From positions 1-35,019 of the forward strand of contig MPNL01000033.1 of NCBI GenBank assembly GCA_002239005.1: a stretch of DNA of 35,019 nucleotides. Reading direction: 5' to 3'. The first letter of the stretch is position 1; the number at the start of each line of letters is the position of its first letter. The stretch is from Truepera sp. bin119. Lineage in GTDB: Bacteria; Deinococcota; Deinococci; Deinococcales; Trueperaceae. A program made the translations under genes and the position numbers. The notes beneath the pieces are model-generated. The model ran no database searches. It was not told the origin of the DNA and worked only from the letters and a program-made list of their open reading frames with translations. Shown here one piece after another: positions 24,965-32,499 of the stretch.

Positions 24965-25191
24965 TCAGACTCGGCAGCGGGCCCCGACCCGGCTCAAGAC
25001 AGCTCAAGCCGCCCCTCGGCAACGCCGCCCGGCAGGAGGCCCGATCCCCGGTCGGGGCGCTGCCGGTCAGGCAATTCCGGTCCCCGGGGCAGTCTACCGG
25101 TCCGGTGGGAACCCTACCGTCAGCCCTCCTTAACACTTACTGTTCAGAGCGGAAAGAGGGGCACGCCAGGTGCAGCAGCCGACCCCCCCTA
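24965..25191. other. Intergenic between dxr and rseP
   Basis: No gene supported. GC-rich with short palindromes (for example CCCCGGTCGGGG near 25050) that might end the dxr transcript; no T-run. Confidence 0.35.
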
Positions 25192-25219
25192 ATGGCACCG
25201 TCTGCCATACTGGTGCCAT
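25192..25219. promoter_or_regulatory. Inverted repeat across the rseP -10 (possible operator)
   Basis: ATGGCACC (25192-25199) and GGTGCCAT (25212-25219) are perfect 8-base arms, 12 bases apart. The candidate -10 CATACT (25206-25211) lies between them, immediately before the right arm, which covers the likely transcription start. An arrangement like this suits a repressor site or a 5' hairpin. Confidence 0.4.
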
Positions 25220-25231
25220 GGAAGGTGTCTC

Positions 25232-26317
25232 GTGCTGACGGCGTTAGTCTTCCTCATCATCCTCCTGAGTGCCGTCTTGGCACACGAGTTGGCGCACTAT
25301 CTCAATGCCAGGAGTGTCGGGCTCCCGGTGCGGGCGTTCAGTGTGGGGATGGGGCCCGTCCTCTTCCGTCACACCTGGCGCGGGACGGAGTGGCGCTTTT
25401 CGCTCTTTCCCATAGGCGGGTACGTCGACCTCCCCGGAATGGCCCCCACCGTAGACGCGGACGGAAACCTCCAACATCCGACCGGGGGGATGGCCGAGAA
25501 GCCCCTCACCCAGAAGCTCTGGGTCCTTTTGGGGGGGGTGATCGCCAACTTCCTCCTCGGTGTAGTCCTGATCACGGCCGTCATCCTGATCGCCCCCGGC
25601 TATCGCCAGATCACGTCGAACGTGACACCGACCGAGGAGGGGGCCGTGATCGCCGACGTCATCCCCGGATCGGCAGCAGCGGGGGCGGGGCTGCAGGTCG
25701 ACGACCAGATCATAGCCATCAACGGCCACAAGGACCCCGACCGCGAAAGGGTGATCCGCGAGATCAGGGGCGCCGACCGGCTAGAACTGAGCCTGCTCCG
25801 AGGTGACGCCAGGGTCGAGATCGCCCTCCCCTGGCCTCCGGAGGGGTCGGAGGAGAGACCGCTGCTCGGGGTCCAGCTCAGGCCGCTGTCGATCGAAGAC
25901 CTCGGGGTCGGGGTCGGCCAGGCCTCGGGGGAGGCCCTCTGGTTTAGCATCCGCCTCCTTCCGGAGGCGGTGCAGGGCTTCGCCCGGGGCTTCGCGGCGA
26001 CGCTCGTCGGTCGCCAGAGCGAGGAGGTGGCGGGACCGGTCAGGATCGTCTCCCTCGTCAACCAAGCGACCCGGATCGGGGTCGCGCCCGTCCTGCTCCT
26101 GGCCGCGGTGATCAACCTGTCGCTAGCGATCTTCAACCTCCTCCCCATCCCCGGCCTCGACGGGGGCAGAATGCTGCTCGCTACCGTGGTCTCCTTGCGG
26201 GGGCGCCCCTTTAGACCGGGTCAGGAGGAGAAGTTCCACTTCCTCGGGATCATGTTGGTCCTCGCGCTCATCGCGCTGATCACCTTCAACGAGATCAGTG
26301 ACCTCATTCGCGGTTGA
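25232..26317 (+). CDS. rseP: Site-2 metalloprotease RseP
   Basis: 361 aa. Intramembrane zinc protease that releases anti-sigma factors and clears signal-peptide remnants. The HELAH motif (18-22) lies in the first membrane helix, a PDZ domain covers about 125-185 (VIADVIPGSAAAGAGL), and the second active-site motif is LDG in LLPIPGLDGGRML near residue 300. There are four membrane segments. The GTG start has GAAGGTG at 4 bases and sits inside a six-codon leaderless frame beginning at ATG 25218 and stopping at 25238. It overlaps the next gene by 20 bases. Confidence 0.93.
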   Translation: MLTALVFLIILLSAVLAHELAHYLNARSVGLPVRAFSVGMGPVLFRHTWRGTEWRFSLFPIGGYVDLPGMAPTVDADGNLQHPTGGMAEKPLTQKLWVLLGGVIANFLLGVVLITAVILIAPGYRQITSNVTPTEEGAVIADVIPGSAAAGAGLQVDDQIIAINGHKDPDRERVIREIRGADRLELSLLRGDARVEIALPWPPEGSEERPLLGVQLRPLSIEDLGVGVGQASGEALWFSIRLLPEAVQGFARGFAATLVGRQSEEVAGPVRIVSLVNQATRIGVAPVLLLAAVINLSLAIFNLLPIPGLDGGRMLLATVVSLRGRPFRPGQEEKFHFLGIMLVLALIALITFNEISDLIRG

Positions 26318-26996
26318 GCGGAGCGGAGGCACCCTGGCGCCGCCCGATGCGGACCTGACGGGAGACTGCGGCCTCCTCATCCCTGCGTTCGACGAGGAGT
26401 CGAGGGTAGGCGCCGTGGTCCAGACCGCACTCGAGGCCGCTATCGGGCCTGTCCTGGTCGTCGACGACGGCTCCACCGACGGCACGGCCAACCGGGCCTT
26501 GGCAGCGGGTGCCTGGGTACTCTCGCTGCCGAAGAACCGGGGCAAGGGTGGGGCGGTGGCTGCAGGGGCGGGGGCGCTTCGCACAGATTATCTCCTCCTC
26601 GTCGACGCCGACCTCGTCGGTCTGACGGTCGAGCACCTCATCTCCCTGGCCCGGCCCGTACTCTCCGGAACGGTCGACACGACCCGAGGGATCTGCTACG
26701 GCAGCCGCTGGCAGACCACGGCCGCCCAGCACCTCTCGCCACAGCTCAACGGCCAACGCGCCCTTCGGCGCGAGGCACTACTGGCCATCCCCGGCCTCGC
26801 CGAGAGCCGCTACGGCCTCGAGATACTGATCACGAACGCCGCCCGAAGGGAGGGCTGGCGAACCTTGGACATCCCCTTGAACGGGGTCGCACAGGTGATG
26901 AAAGAGGAGAAGCGAGGCCTCCTCGCGGGTCTAAGGGCGCGAGCGGGTATGTACCGCGACATCCTGATAGCCCTGCTGCGCCGCGACACTCCCTGA
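26298..26996 (+). CDS. Family 2 glycosyltransferase
   Basis: 232 aa, GT-A fold. LIPAFDEES (27-35), VVDDGSTDGT (about 54-63), a KNRGKGGA loop that contacts the nucleotide sugar, and the metal-binding DADLVGL (about 99-105). The layout is that of dolichol- or undecaprenyl-phosphate sugar transferases lacking a membrane tail. Substrate unknown; lipid-linked glucosyl or mannosyl transfer is likely. The GTG start overlaps rseP by 20 bases, so the two are one transcript. Confidence 0.85.
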   Translation: MTSFAVERSGGTLAPPDADLTGDCGLLIPAFDEESRVGAVVQTALEAAIGPVLVVDDGSTDGTANRALAAGAWVLSLPKNRGKGGAVAAGAGALRTDYLLLVDADLVGLTVEHLISLARPVLSGTVDTTRGICYGSRWQTTAAQHLSPQLNGQRALRREALLAIPGLAESRYGLEILITNAARREGWRTLDIPLNGVAQVMKEEKRGLLAGLRARAGMYRDILIALLRRDTP

Positions 26997-27062
26997 GCCT
27001 CGGCGGCCAGCAGGGGCAACGGAGTAGCAGCAAACTCCCCACTCAACTAGCAGCGCCGAGGC
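26997..27062. terminator. Structured convergent region between glycosyltransferase and hisD
   Basis: GCCTCGGCG (26997-27005) pairs perfectly with CGCCGAGGC (27054-27062). Inside, GGAGT and ACTCC (near 27021-27039) can pair around an AGCAGCAA loop. Lying between two convergent stops, it may act as a two-way terminator, but it lacks T-runs. Confidence 0.4.
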
Positions 27063-27076
27063 GACCTCCTCCCTCC

Positions 27077-28363
27077 TCAGCTGCCAGCCCGCCCGCCGCC
27101 GAGCCGGACCTCGATCGCCCGGGCGTGGGCCTCGAGGCCCTCCGCGCGGGCCATCCGAGCCGCCGCCGGACCGATCCTGGCTACCACCTCCGGCCCCAGG
27201 CCCACGACCGGAACGACCTTCTGGAAGTCGCGGAGGTTCACAAAGCTTGCAAAGCGGGCCGTTCCCGAGGTCGGCATGACATGACTCGGGCCGACGATAT
27301 AGTCGCCGAGGGCCTCAAGGCTGTGGTCCCCGAGAAAGACCCCACCCGCGTTCTCGACTCTGGCTAACAGCTCCCAGGGATTCCGGGTCAACAGGCACAG
27401 GTGTTCAGGTGCGTAGTGGTTGGCCACCTCGAGTCCCTCCTCAAGGTCGCGCACCAGCACGATCAGCCCCCGCTCCCGGAACGACTCCTGAGCGAAGGTG
27501 GCGGTCGGCAGGTCGCCAAGGGCCTCCGGGAGGCGCGCCTGCACCGCCGCCGCCAACTCCGGGCTGGTCGTCACCAGAACCGGCTGGGCCCCGGCGTGCT
27601 CCGCCTGGGCGAGGAGGTCGGCTACGACATACTCCGGATCCGCCTCGTCGTCCGCCAGCACGAGGGTCTCGGTCGGCCCGGAGAGGGCCTCAATACCCAC
27701 ATCGCCGAAGACTTCGCGTTTGGCCAGCACCACGAACCGGTTGCCGGGGCCGACCACCTTGTCGACCCTGGGCACCGTCTCGGTCCCGTAGGCCAGGGCG
27801 GCAATCGCCTGGGCCCCACCTAGCCGGAACAGCTCGGTGATGCCGAGCTGCCCGGCGGTATAGAGGATCTCGGCAGCCACCTCCCCGTCGGGGCCGGGGG
27901 GGGTGGCCACCACCAGCTCCCGAACGCCCGCGACCTGGGCGGGGAGAGCCAGCATCAACAGGGAACTGAACAGGGGGGCAGAGCCGGCCGGGACATAGAT
28001 ACCCACCCGCGAGATCGGCCTCACGATCTGGCCGAGCAGCGCCCCGGACTCGGCGTTCAGGAAGCCACCCGCGGGCTGGAGACGATAGTAGGCGCGGATC
28101 CGGTCAGCCGCCTCCGCGATCGCCCCTTTTAGTCTCCGGTCCACCCTCGCCGCCGCAGCTTCAAAGGCCTCCGCCTCGACCTTCAGCCCTTCGAGCGCAA
28201 CGCCGTCGAAGCGACGTGTGAGGTCGCGGAGGGCCGGGTCGCCACCGAGACGGACCGCCTCGAGGATCGCCCGCACCGCCTTCCGGTCGGCCTCAGTGAA
28301 GGTCGCCGCCCCGCGGGTGTGGAAGGCGGCCCGAGCGGCCTCGGCGCCACGGATCAAGCGCAT
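27077..28363 (-). CDS. hisD: Histidinol dehydrogenase
   Basis: 428 aa from the ATG at 28363. The frame opens four codons earlier at 28375, but that ATG lies inside the -10 element (TATGAT, 28376-28371), which leaves 7 bases before ATG 28363; the leaderless start is therefore preferred. The enzyme oxidises histidinol to histidine in two NAD-linked steps, the last of the pathway, with a zinc ion. Recognised by VPAGSAPLFSSLLMLALPA, GPTETLVLADD, NHYAPEHL and GPSHVMPTSGTARF. No other his gene is in the window, so the pathway is scattered in this genome. Confidence 0.95.
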   Translation of the reverse strand: MRLIRGAEAARAAFHTRGAATFTEADRKAVRAILEAVRLGGDPALRDLTRRFDGVALEGLKVEAEAFEAAAARVDRRLKGAIAEAADRIRAYYRLQPAGGFLNAESGALLGQIVRPISRVGIYVPAGSAPLFSSLLMLALPAQVAGVRELVVATPPGPDGEVAAEILYTAGQLGITELFRLGGAQAIAALAYGTETVPRVDKVVGPGNRFVVLAKREVFGDVGIEALSGPTETLVLADDEADPEYVVADLLAQAEHAGAQPVLVTTSPELAAAVQARLPEALGDLPTATFAQESFRERGLIVLVRDLEEGLEVANHYAPEHLCLLTRNPWELLARVENAGGVFLGDHSLEALGDYIVGPSHVMPTSGTARFASFVNLRDFQKVVPVVGLGPEVVARIGPAAARMARAEGLEAHARAIEVRLGGGRAGS

Positions 28364-28370
28364 GGGGCCC

Positions 28371-28399
28371 ATCATAGCGAATCCCGCAGGCGGTAGAAT
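28371..28399. promoter_or_regulatory. Overlapping divergent promoters, hisD and oxidoreductase
   Basis: TATGAT (28376-28371, leftward, 7 bases from the hisD ATG) and TAGAAT (28394-28399, rightward, 5 bases from the oxidoreductase ATG) are separated by 17 bases. Each -10 sits where the -35 region of the other would be, so RNA polymerase could occupy only one at a time. Confidence 0.55.
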
Positions 28400-28404
28400 G
28401 CCTC

Positions 28405-29541
28405 ATGGAGGCGGTCGTGGTGGGTGCCGGGATCGTAGGGGCGAGTTGCGCCTTCCAACTGGCCCACCGAGGTGCTAAGGTAACCGTCCTCGAGCGCGCC
28501 CCGCAACCGGCCACGGGGTCGACGGCGAAGTCTGCTGCCGGCCTCAGGCACCAGTTCTCGCACCCCGTGAACGTGCGCATGTCGCTACACAGCTCCGACT
28601 TCCTCCGCAGGTTCCGCAGCCTCACCGGGCACGACCCGGGCTTCCGGGAGTCCGGCTACCTCTTCCTGATCCCGCCAGACCTGCTTGGGGAGTGGGAGGG
28701 CCAGTGGGAGCTGCTGAGGGAGCTGGGCGCACCGGTCGAAGTCCTGGACCCGGATGAACTCCAGCGACGCTTCCCTTACCTCATGAGCCGTGGGCTCGCC
28801 AGCGCCAGCTTCGGCCCCCAGGACGGGGTGGTCGATCCCCACGGGATCACCCTCGGTCTCCTGGCCGCTGCCCGGGAGCGTGGGGCCGAGTTGGTTCTTG
28901 GCTGCGAAGTGGTGGCCGCGAGGTGGCGACGAGGCCGCTGGGAGGTCGAAACGACCCTCGGAAACCACACTGCCGACCTGCTGGTCAACGCCGCCGGACC
29001 CTGGGCCGGGGAACTGGCCTCCCGGGCCGGCCTCGAGCTCCCCGTCGTCCCCGTGAGGAGGATGGTCTTCGCCACCGCCCCCTTCCGACCCTTCCCTCAC
29101 CCCACCCCCCTGATCGTCGACCTCGACACCGGCATCTACCTGCGGAGTGAGGGGGAGCGGTTCCTGTTCGGCAGGTCGAACCCCGACGAACCGCCAGGCC
29201 TCCAGTTCGCCATCGACTGGTCCTGGCTCGATCAGGTCATCGAGCTCGCCCTGCCCCGCTTCCCCTTCCTGGAGCGTGCGGGCCTGGACAGGCGAGCCTG
29301 CTGGACGGGCCACTACGCGATCACGCCCGACCACCTCCCTATCCTGGGGAGGGTGCCAGGGGTGGAGGGGTTCATCAACGCCTGTGGCTTCTCGGGGCAT
29401 GGGGTCCAGCACGCCCCGGCGACCGGGCTGATCGTGGCGGAGGAGGCGCTCGACGGTCGGTCGACGAGCTTCGACCTGACCGACTTCCGTATCGAACGCT
29501 TCGCCTCAGAGAGGGCAGCCCGCGAGGCGAATATCGTCTAG
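28405..29541 (+). CDS. FAD-dependent amine/amino-acid oxidoreductase (DAO family)
   Basis: 378 aa. The FAD-binding Rossmann motif VVGAGIVGASCAFQLAHRG is at the N-terminus with an ER at its second strand end. GSTAKSAAGLRHQF, VNAAGPWA and the C-terminal GFSGHGVQHAPATG are typical of the D-amino-acid oxidase family, closest in outline to the sarcosine oxidase beta-subunit / glycine oxidase group. Substrate not deducible. Leaderless start (TAGAAT plus 5 bases, ATG). No signal peptide or membrane segment. It stands alone, convergent with rplT. Confidence 0.85.
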   Translation: MEAVVVGAGIVGASCAFQLAHRGAKVTVLERAPQPATGSTAKSAAGLRHQFSHPVNVRMSLHSSDFLRRFRSLTGHDPGFRESGYLFLIPPDLLGEWEGQWELLRELGAPVEVLDPDELQRRFPYLMSRGLASASFGPQDGVVDPHGITLGLLAAARERGAELVLGCEVVAARWRRGRWEVETTLGNHTADLLVNAAGPWAGELASRAGLELPVVPVRRMVFATAPFRPFPHPTPLIVDLDTGIYLRSEGERFLFGRSNPDEPPGLQFAIDWSWLDQVIELALPRFPFLERAGLDRRACWTGHYAITPDHLPILGRVPGVEGFINACGFSGHGVQHAPATGLIVAEEALDGRSTSFDLTDFRIERFASERAAREANIV

Positions 29542-29596
29542 CCGGGGCCCCGACCTGCGGGCCGAAGGTTGAGGGCGGAGTCGGAGCCTGAGGGGG

Positions 29597-29947
29597 CTAA
29601 GCGGAGCGGGCCTGTTCCACCAGGGCGCGGAACGCCGCAGGTTCACGCACCGCCAGATCGGCCAGCATCTTCCGGTTGATCTCCACCCCGGAACTCCTCA
29701 ACCCGTGGACGAAGGTCGAGTAGGTGAGGCCCTCGCGCCGGGCAGCGGCGCTTATCCGCGCAACCCAAAGCCTGCGGAAGTCGTTCTTGCGGTCCCGGCG
29801 GTCCCGGTAGCGATAGTCGGCGGCGTTGAGCAATGTCTGGTTCGCGGTCTTGAAGTTTCTCGAACGGCGCCCCCAGTAGCCCCGGGCACGCCTGAGGACC
29901 TTCTTGTGGCGGGCGTGACGGACCGTCCCCGTCTTCGATCTCGGCAT
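29597..29947 (-). CDS. rplT: 50S ribosomal protein L20
   Basis: 116 aa. Binds 23S rRNA early in large-subunit assembly and, in several bacteria, represses its own operon. [20 protein letters not shown] and KGYWGRRSR-like opening ([15 protein letters not shown]), then [15 protein letters not shown] and GLTYSTF are textbook L20. The ATG has AGGA upstream and follows rpmI by 9 bases. Confidence 0.97.
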   Translation of the reverse strand: MPRSKTGTVRHARHKKVLRRARGYWGRRSRNFKTANQTLLNAADYRYRDRRDRKNDFRRLWVARISAAARREGLTYSTFVHGLRSSGVEINRKMLADLAVREPAAFRALVEQARSA

Positions 29948-29956
29948 GCTCGGGTC

Positions 29957-30154
29957 CTAATCGTAAGGCAGCAGCGCCTTCAGGCGCCGCGCATCGGGCC
30001 CAGCCACTATCAGGTCGGTACGGCCCTGGCGGATACGCTTGCCGGACTTCTTGTAGTTCAGGTGACGCTTGCCCGAACGCATCCCCTTCACCTTACCGCG
30101 CCCGGTGACCTTCACCCGGGCTCTGGTCCCCTTATGGGTCTTTAGCTTCGGCAT
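29957..30154 (-). CDS. rpmI: 50S ribosomal protein L35
   Basis: 65 aa, basic throughout. MPKLKTHKGTRARVKVTGRG, HLNYKKSGKRIRQ and the C-terminal LKALLPYD match L35. Start ATG preceded by AAGGAG at 4 bases. Middle gene of infC-rpmI-rplT. Confidence 0.97.
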   Translation of the reverse strand: MPKLKTHKGTRARVKVTGRGKVKGMRSGKRHLNYKKSGKRIRQGRTDLIVAGPDARRLKALLPYD

Positions 30155-30202
30155 ACTACTCCTTCGCTTCCGGTAGCAGGGAGCGGACAGCGCAAGTTCG
30201 GC

Positions 30203-30745
30203 TCAGGCCCGCTCCGCGACCGGCCTGAGCATCATGTTCATATCCATCCCGGCGAGGGTCGGCGGGGAATCTACCGTGGCCAGTTCAGCGACGTCCCGGG
30301 CCACGCGGTTGAGGATCTCCTGACCCAGTTCCGGGTGGCTGCGTTCGCGACCCCGAAACATGATGACGATCTTAACCTTGTGCCCACTCTTGAGAAATCG
30401 GCGGATGTGGTTCACCTTGGTCTTATAGTCGTGGCCTTCGATCTTGATGCGAAACTTGATCGACTTCATCTCCTGGTGCTTGGCCCGCCTGCGGGCCTCT
30501 TTGACCTGCTGCTGCAACTCGTAGCGGTACTTGCCGTAATCCATCATCCGTGCAACCGGTGGCTGGGCATTCTCACCAACCAACACTAGGTCAAGGTCCT
30601 GCTCGCGTGCACGCCTCAGCGCCTCTCTGACCTCGATGATGCCCTGCTGCTGGCCGTCCGACCCGATGAGCCGGACCTGACGCGCGCGAATCTGATCGTT
30701 GACCTTTAGCTCCCTCGCTATGAACTCCACCTCCAGATCCCTCAT
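30203..30745 (-). CDS. infC: Translation initiation factor IF-3
   Basis: About 180 aa. Keeps ribosomal subunits apart and checks initiator tRNA and start codon. N-domain VNDQIRARQVRLIGSDG, linker PPVARMMDYGKYRYE, C-domain KSIKFRIKIEGHDYKTK and GHKVKIVIMFRGRE. The start is open to debate. ATG 30745 follows a leader hairpin by 5 bases and has no ribosome binding site. GTG 30730 has AGGG about 8 bases before it. An ATA at 30721-30719, directly before ARELKVN, follows GGAGGTG by 6 bases; rare AUN starts are a known feature of infC autoregulation. Coordinates here use the most upstream credible ATG; the frame itself stays open to 30997. Confidence 0.94.
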   Translation of the reverse strand: MRDLEVEFIARELKVNDQIRARQVRLIGSDGQQQGIIEVREALRRAREQDLDLVLVGENAQPPVARMMDYGKYRYELQQQVKEARRRAKHQEMKSIKFRIKIEGHDYKTKVNHIRRFLKSGHKVKIVIMFRGRERSHPELGQEILNRVARDVAELATVDSPPTLAGMDMNMMLRPVAERA

Positions 30746-30750
30746 GCGGC

Positions 30751-30772
30751 CTGCCGACCTCCCGGTCGGCAG
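30751..30772 (-). promoter_or_regulatory. Hairpin in the infC leader
   Basis: CTGCCGACC-GGGA-GGTCGGCAG, a perfect 9-base-pair stem with a tetraloop, ending 5 bases before ATG 30745. There is no T-run, so it is more likely a translational or processing element than a terminator. Confidence 0.55.
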
Positions 30773-30795
30773 CGCCAAGACTACACAGCGACCAA

Positions 30796-30824
30796 GTGTA
30801 GCAGAACAGGGTGCCCCTGTCCAT
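30796..30824 (-). promoter_or_regulatory. infC-rpmI-rplT promoter
   Basis: On the minus strand TGGACA (-35), 17 bases, then TACACT (-10), close to the housekeeping sigma consensus. The transcript would begin about 50 bases before ATG 30745 and include the hairpin, so this operon is leadered, in contrast to many neighbours. Confidence 0.55.
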
Positions 30825-30874
30825 CGGACCGGAACCAACGGGGTAGCCGATGGGTATGGGGGTATTCTGTTCTT

Positions 30875-31072
30875 ATGACCGCGCCGGATCTCGAAGAGGC
30901 TCCAGGTTTGGTAGCGGCGTACGGCGGGCGATCCCGAGACCTCCTGGGGCGACTGAACCGCTCGACCGGGAGTCCGACCTCGACGCGGTCCCCACAACGA
31001 CCGCAGCGGCCGAGGTGGGCGCCGGCCAGGGGCTCCTCACCGGAGCCGGCAAGGTCGAGCGCATGGCGCTAA
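30875..31072 (+). CDS. Leaderless small ORF, perhaps frameshifted, upstream of mqnD
   Basis: ATG 30875 follows TATTCT (30863-30868) by 6 bases. The first 27 or so residues look protein-like (MTAPDLEEAPGLVAAYGGRS, then DLLGRL), after which the frame turns into a serine/proline/arginine-rich run typical of out-of-frame reading in GC-rich DNA. From about 30955 the mqnD frame instead looks coding (DRESDLDAVPTTTAAAEVGA) up to the mqnD ATG. This suggests a single original gene with a frameshift, or an N-terminal extension of mqnD. Not recognised. It ends inside mqnD. Confidence 0.35.
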   Translation: MTAPDLEEAPGLVAAYGGRSRDLLGRLNRSTGSPTSTRSPQRPQRPRWAPARGSSPEPARSSAWR

Positions 31073-31899
31073 AGACCGCCCTCACCCTGGGCTATTCCCC
31101 CTGCCCGAACGACACTCTGATCTTCTACGCCCTAGCCCATGGCCGGGTGGGGGCCGGGTTCGAGTGGAGGGTCCGGCTCGACGATGTCGAGGCCCTTAAC
31201 CGATCGGCCCTCCGCCGGGAGATCGACCTGGTGAAGGTGAGCTATCATGCCTACGGGCACCTGGCCGACAGCTACGTCATGCTCGCCTCAGGCGGAGCCC
31301 TAGGGCATGGCGTGGGCCCGCTGATCGTAACCCGCGATCCCCTTGAGGACCTCTCCGGACGCAGGGTCGCGACACCGGGAGGTCTCACGACAGCCCAACT
31401 CCTGCTGAGGCTGTCACAGCCGCCAGAGATCGAACTGGTTCAGCTCCGCTACGACACCATCATGGCGGCGGTGGCGAAGGGTCAGGTCGATGCGGGACTG
31501 ATCATCCACGAGAGCCGGTTCACCTACCCCCACTTCGGCCTCCACAAGCACCTCGATCTCGGAGAGTGGTGGGAAGGAGAGACCGGCCGGCCCCTCCCCC
31601 TCGGCGGGATCGCAGCCCGGCGCAGCCTGGGCCAGCCCCTCCTCGAGGAGCTTCAAGGGGTTGTGCGTGAGAGCCTCGAGTACGGCCTGAGCAACCGGGC
31701 CGAGGCCGAGCCCTACATCGCCGAGCATGCCCAGGAACTGAGCCCGGAGGTCCGGCAGCGGCATATCGACCTCTACGTCAACGAGTTCAGTCTCGAGCTA
31801 GGCCCCGGCGGGCGCGAGGCCTGTCAGGCGCTGCTCGGGCTCGCTGCCCGCTCCGGTCTCATCCCCCCCCTCCGGGAGGAACTCTTCCTGGCTGGGTGA
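31063..31899 (+). CDS. mqnD: 1,4-dihydroxy-6-naphthoate synthase MqnD
   Basis: 278 aa from ATG 31063, where family likeness begins; the frame is open to 30850. MqnD cleaves cyclic de-hypoxanthine futalosine to 1,4-dihydroxy-6-naphthoate in the futalosine route to menaquinone. It is a periplasmic-binding-protein fold enzyme. Recognised by LTLGYSPCPNDTLIFYALAH, the KVSYHAYGHL segment, SGGALGHGVGPLIV and GLIIHESRFTY. An AAGG lies about 9 bases before the ATG. A prenyltransferase that could act later in the same route is at 9128-10018. Confidence 0.93.
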   Translation: MALKTALTLGYSPCPNDTLIFYALAHGRVGAGFEWRVRLDDVEALNRSALRREIDLVKVSYHAYGHLADSYVMLASGGALGHGVGPLIVTRDPLEDLSGRRVATPGGLTTAQLLLRLSQPPEIELVQLRYDTIMAAVAKGQVDAGLIIHESRFTYPHFGLHKHLDLGEWWEGETGRPLPLGGIAARRSLGQPLLEELQGVVRESLEYGLSNRAEAEPYIAEHAQELSPEVRQRHIDLYVNEFSLELGPGGREACQALLGLAARSGLIPPLREELFLAG

Positions 31900-31927
31900 G
31901 CCCCGGGGACGGCGTGGGGCTCGGTGG

Positions 31928-31933
31928 TATAAC
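31928..31933 (+). promoter_or_regulatory. -10 element of the Yip1-like gene (leaderless)
   Basis: TATAAC followed by 7 bases and GTG 31941. It decides the start of the Yip1-like protein in favour of 31941 over the GTG at 31896. Confidence 0.5.
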
Positions 31934-31940
31934 CGCTAAC

Positions 31941-32489
31941 GTGGACGGCCCACTAACCTCCCTCTGGCAGGTGATGACCTCGCCGAAGCGCTTCTTCCTC
32001 CGGCACACGCCGCGGCGGTCGACCCTGATCCGGGCACTCATCGCTGCGGCCAGCTCAGGGATGGTCGGGCTCTTGGCGGCAGGGGTCGCGCTCGTCCGGG
32101 CGCTCGGCAGCGACGACGCCTTCACGATCATGGCGCTGGTCATCCTGGGAGGTCTACCCTACCTCGCCCTGCTCTGGCTGCTCGGCGGCTTCGTCCTGAT
32201 GAGGCCTGCGGCGCTGGACCTCAGGGCCTGGGAGATCACTGCCTGGGCCTGGACACCGGCGGGGCTGGTCGGTCTGCTCCTCTCCCCGCTAGCCTGGTTC
32301 GTTCCCCTCGCCGGGCTGGTGCTCGGCTCGGTGGCGCTCCCGCTCTGGCACCTCATGGTGGTAAACGGTGCCCTCGGGGCCTGGTCCCCCACCCGGGCCC
32401 AGACCGCCCTCTTCTGGTACTTAGCGGCGATCTTCGCCCTCCCGACCGCCCTCCTGGCGGGGCTCTTCGCCCTGTTCACCTCCTCATAG
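31941..32489 (+). CDS. Yip1-family membrane protein
   Basis: 182 aa. The opening SLWQVMTSPKRFF is the usual amphipathic start of bacterial Yip1-domain proteins, followed by about five hydrophobic helices (around 35-55, 62-82, 95-120, 122-145, 155-180). The family is found in many bacterial inner membranes; its function is unknown. The longer frame from 31896 would overlap the mqnD stop and pass through the -10 TATAAC, so the leaderless GTG 31941 is taken as the start. It ends a few bases before ridA. Confidence 0.75.
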   Translation: MDGPLTSLWQVMTSPKRFFLRHTPRRSTLIRALIAAASSGMVGLLAAGVALVRALGSDDAFTIMALVILGGLPYLALLWLLGGFVLMRPAALDLRAWEITAWAWTPAGLVGLLLSPLAWFVPLAGLVLGSVALPLWHLMVVNGALGAWSPTRAQTALFWYLAAIFALPTALLAGLFALFTSS

Positions 32490-32499
32490 AATGGGGGAT

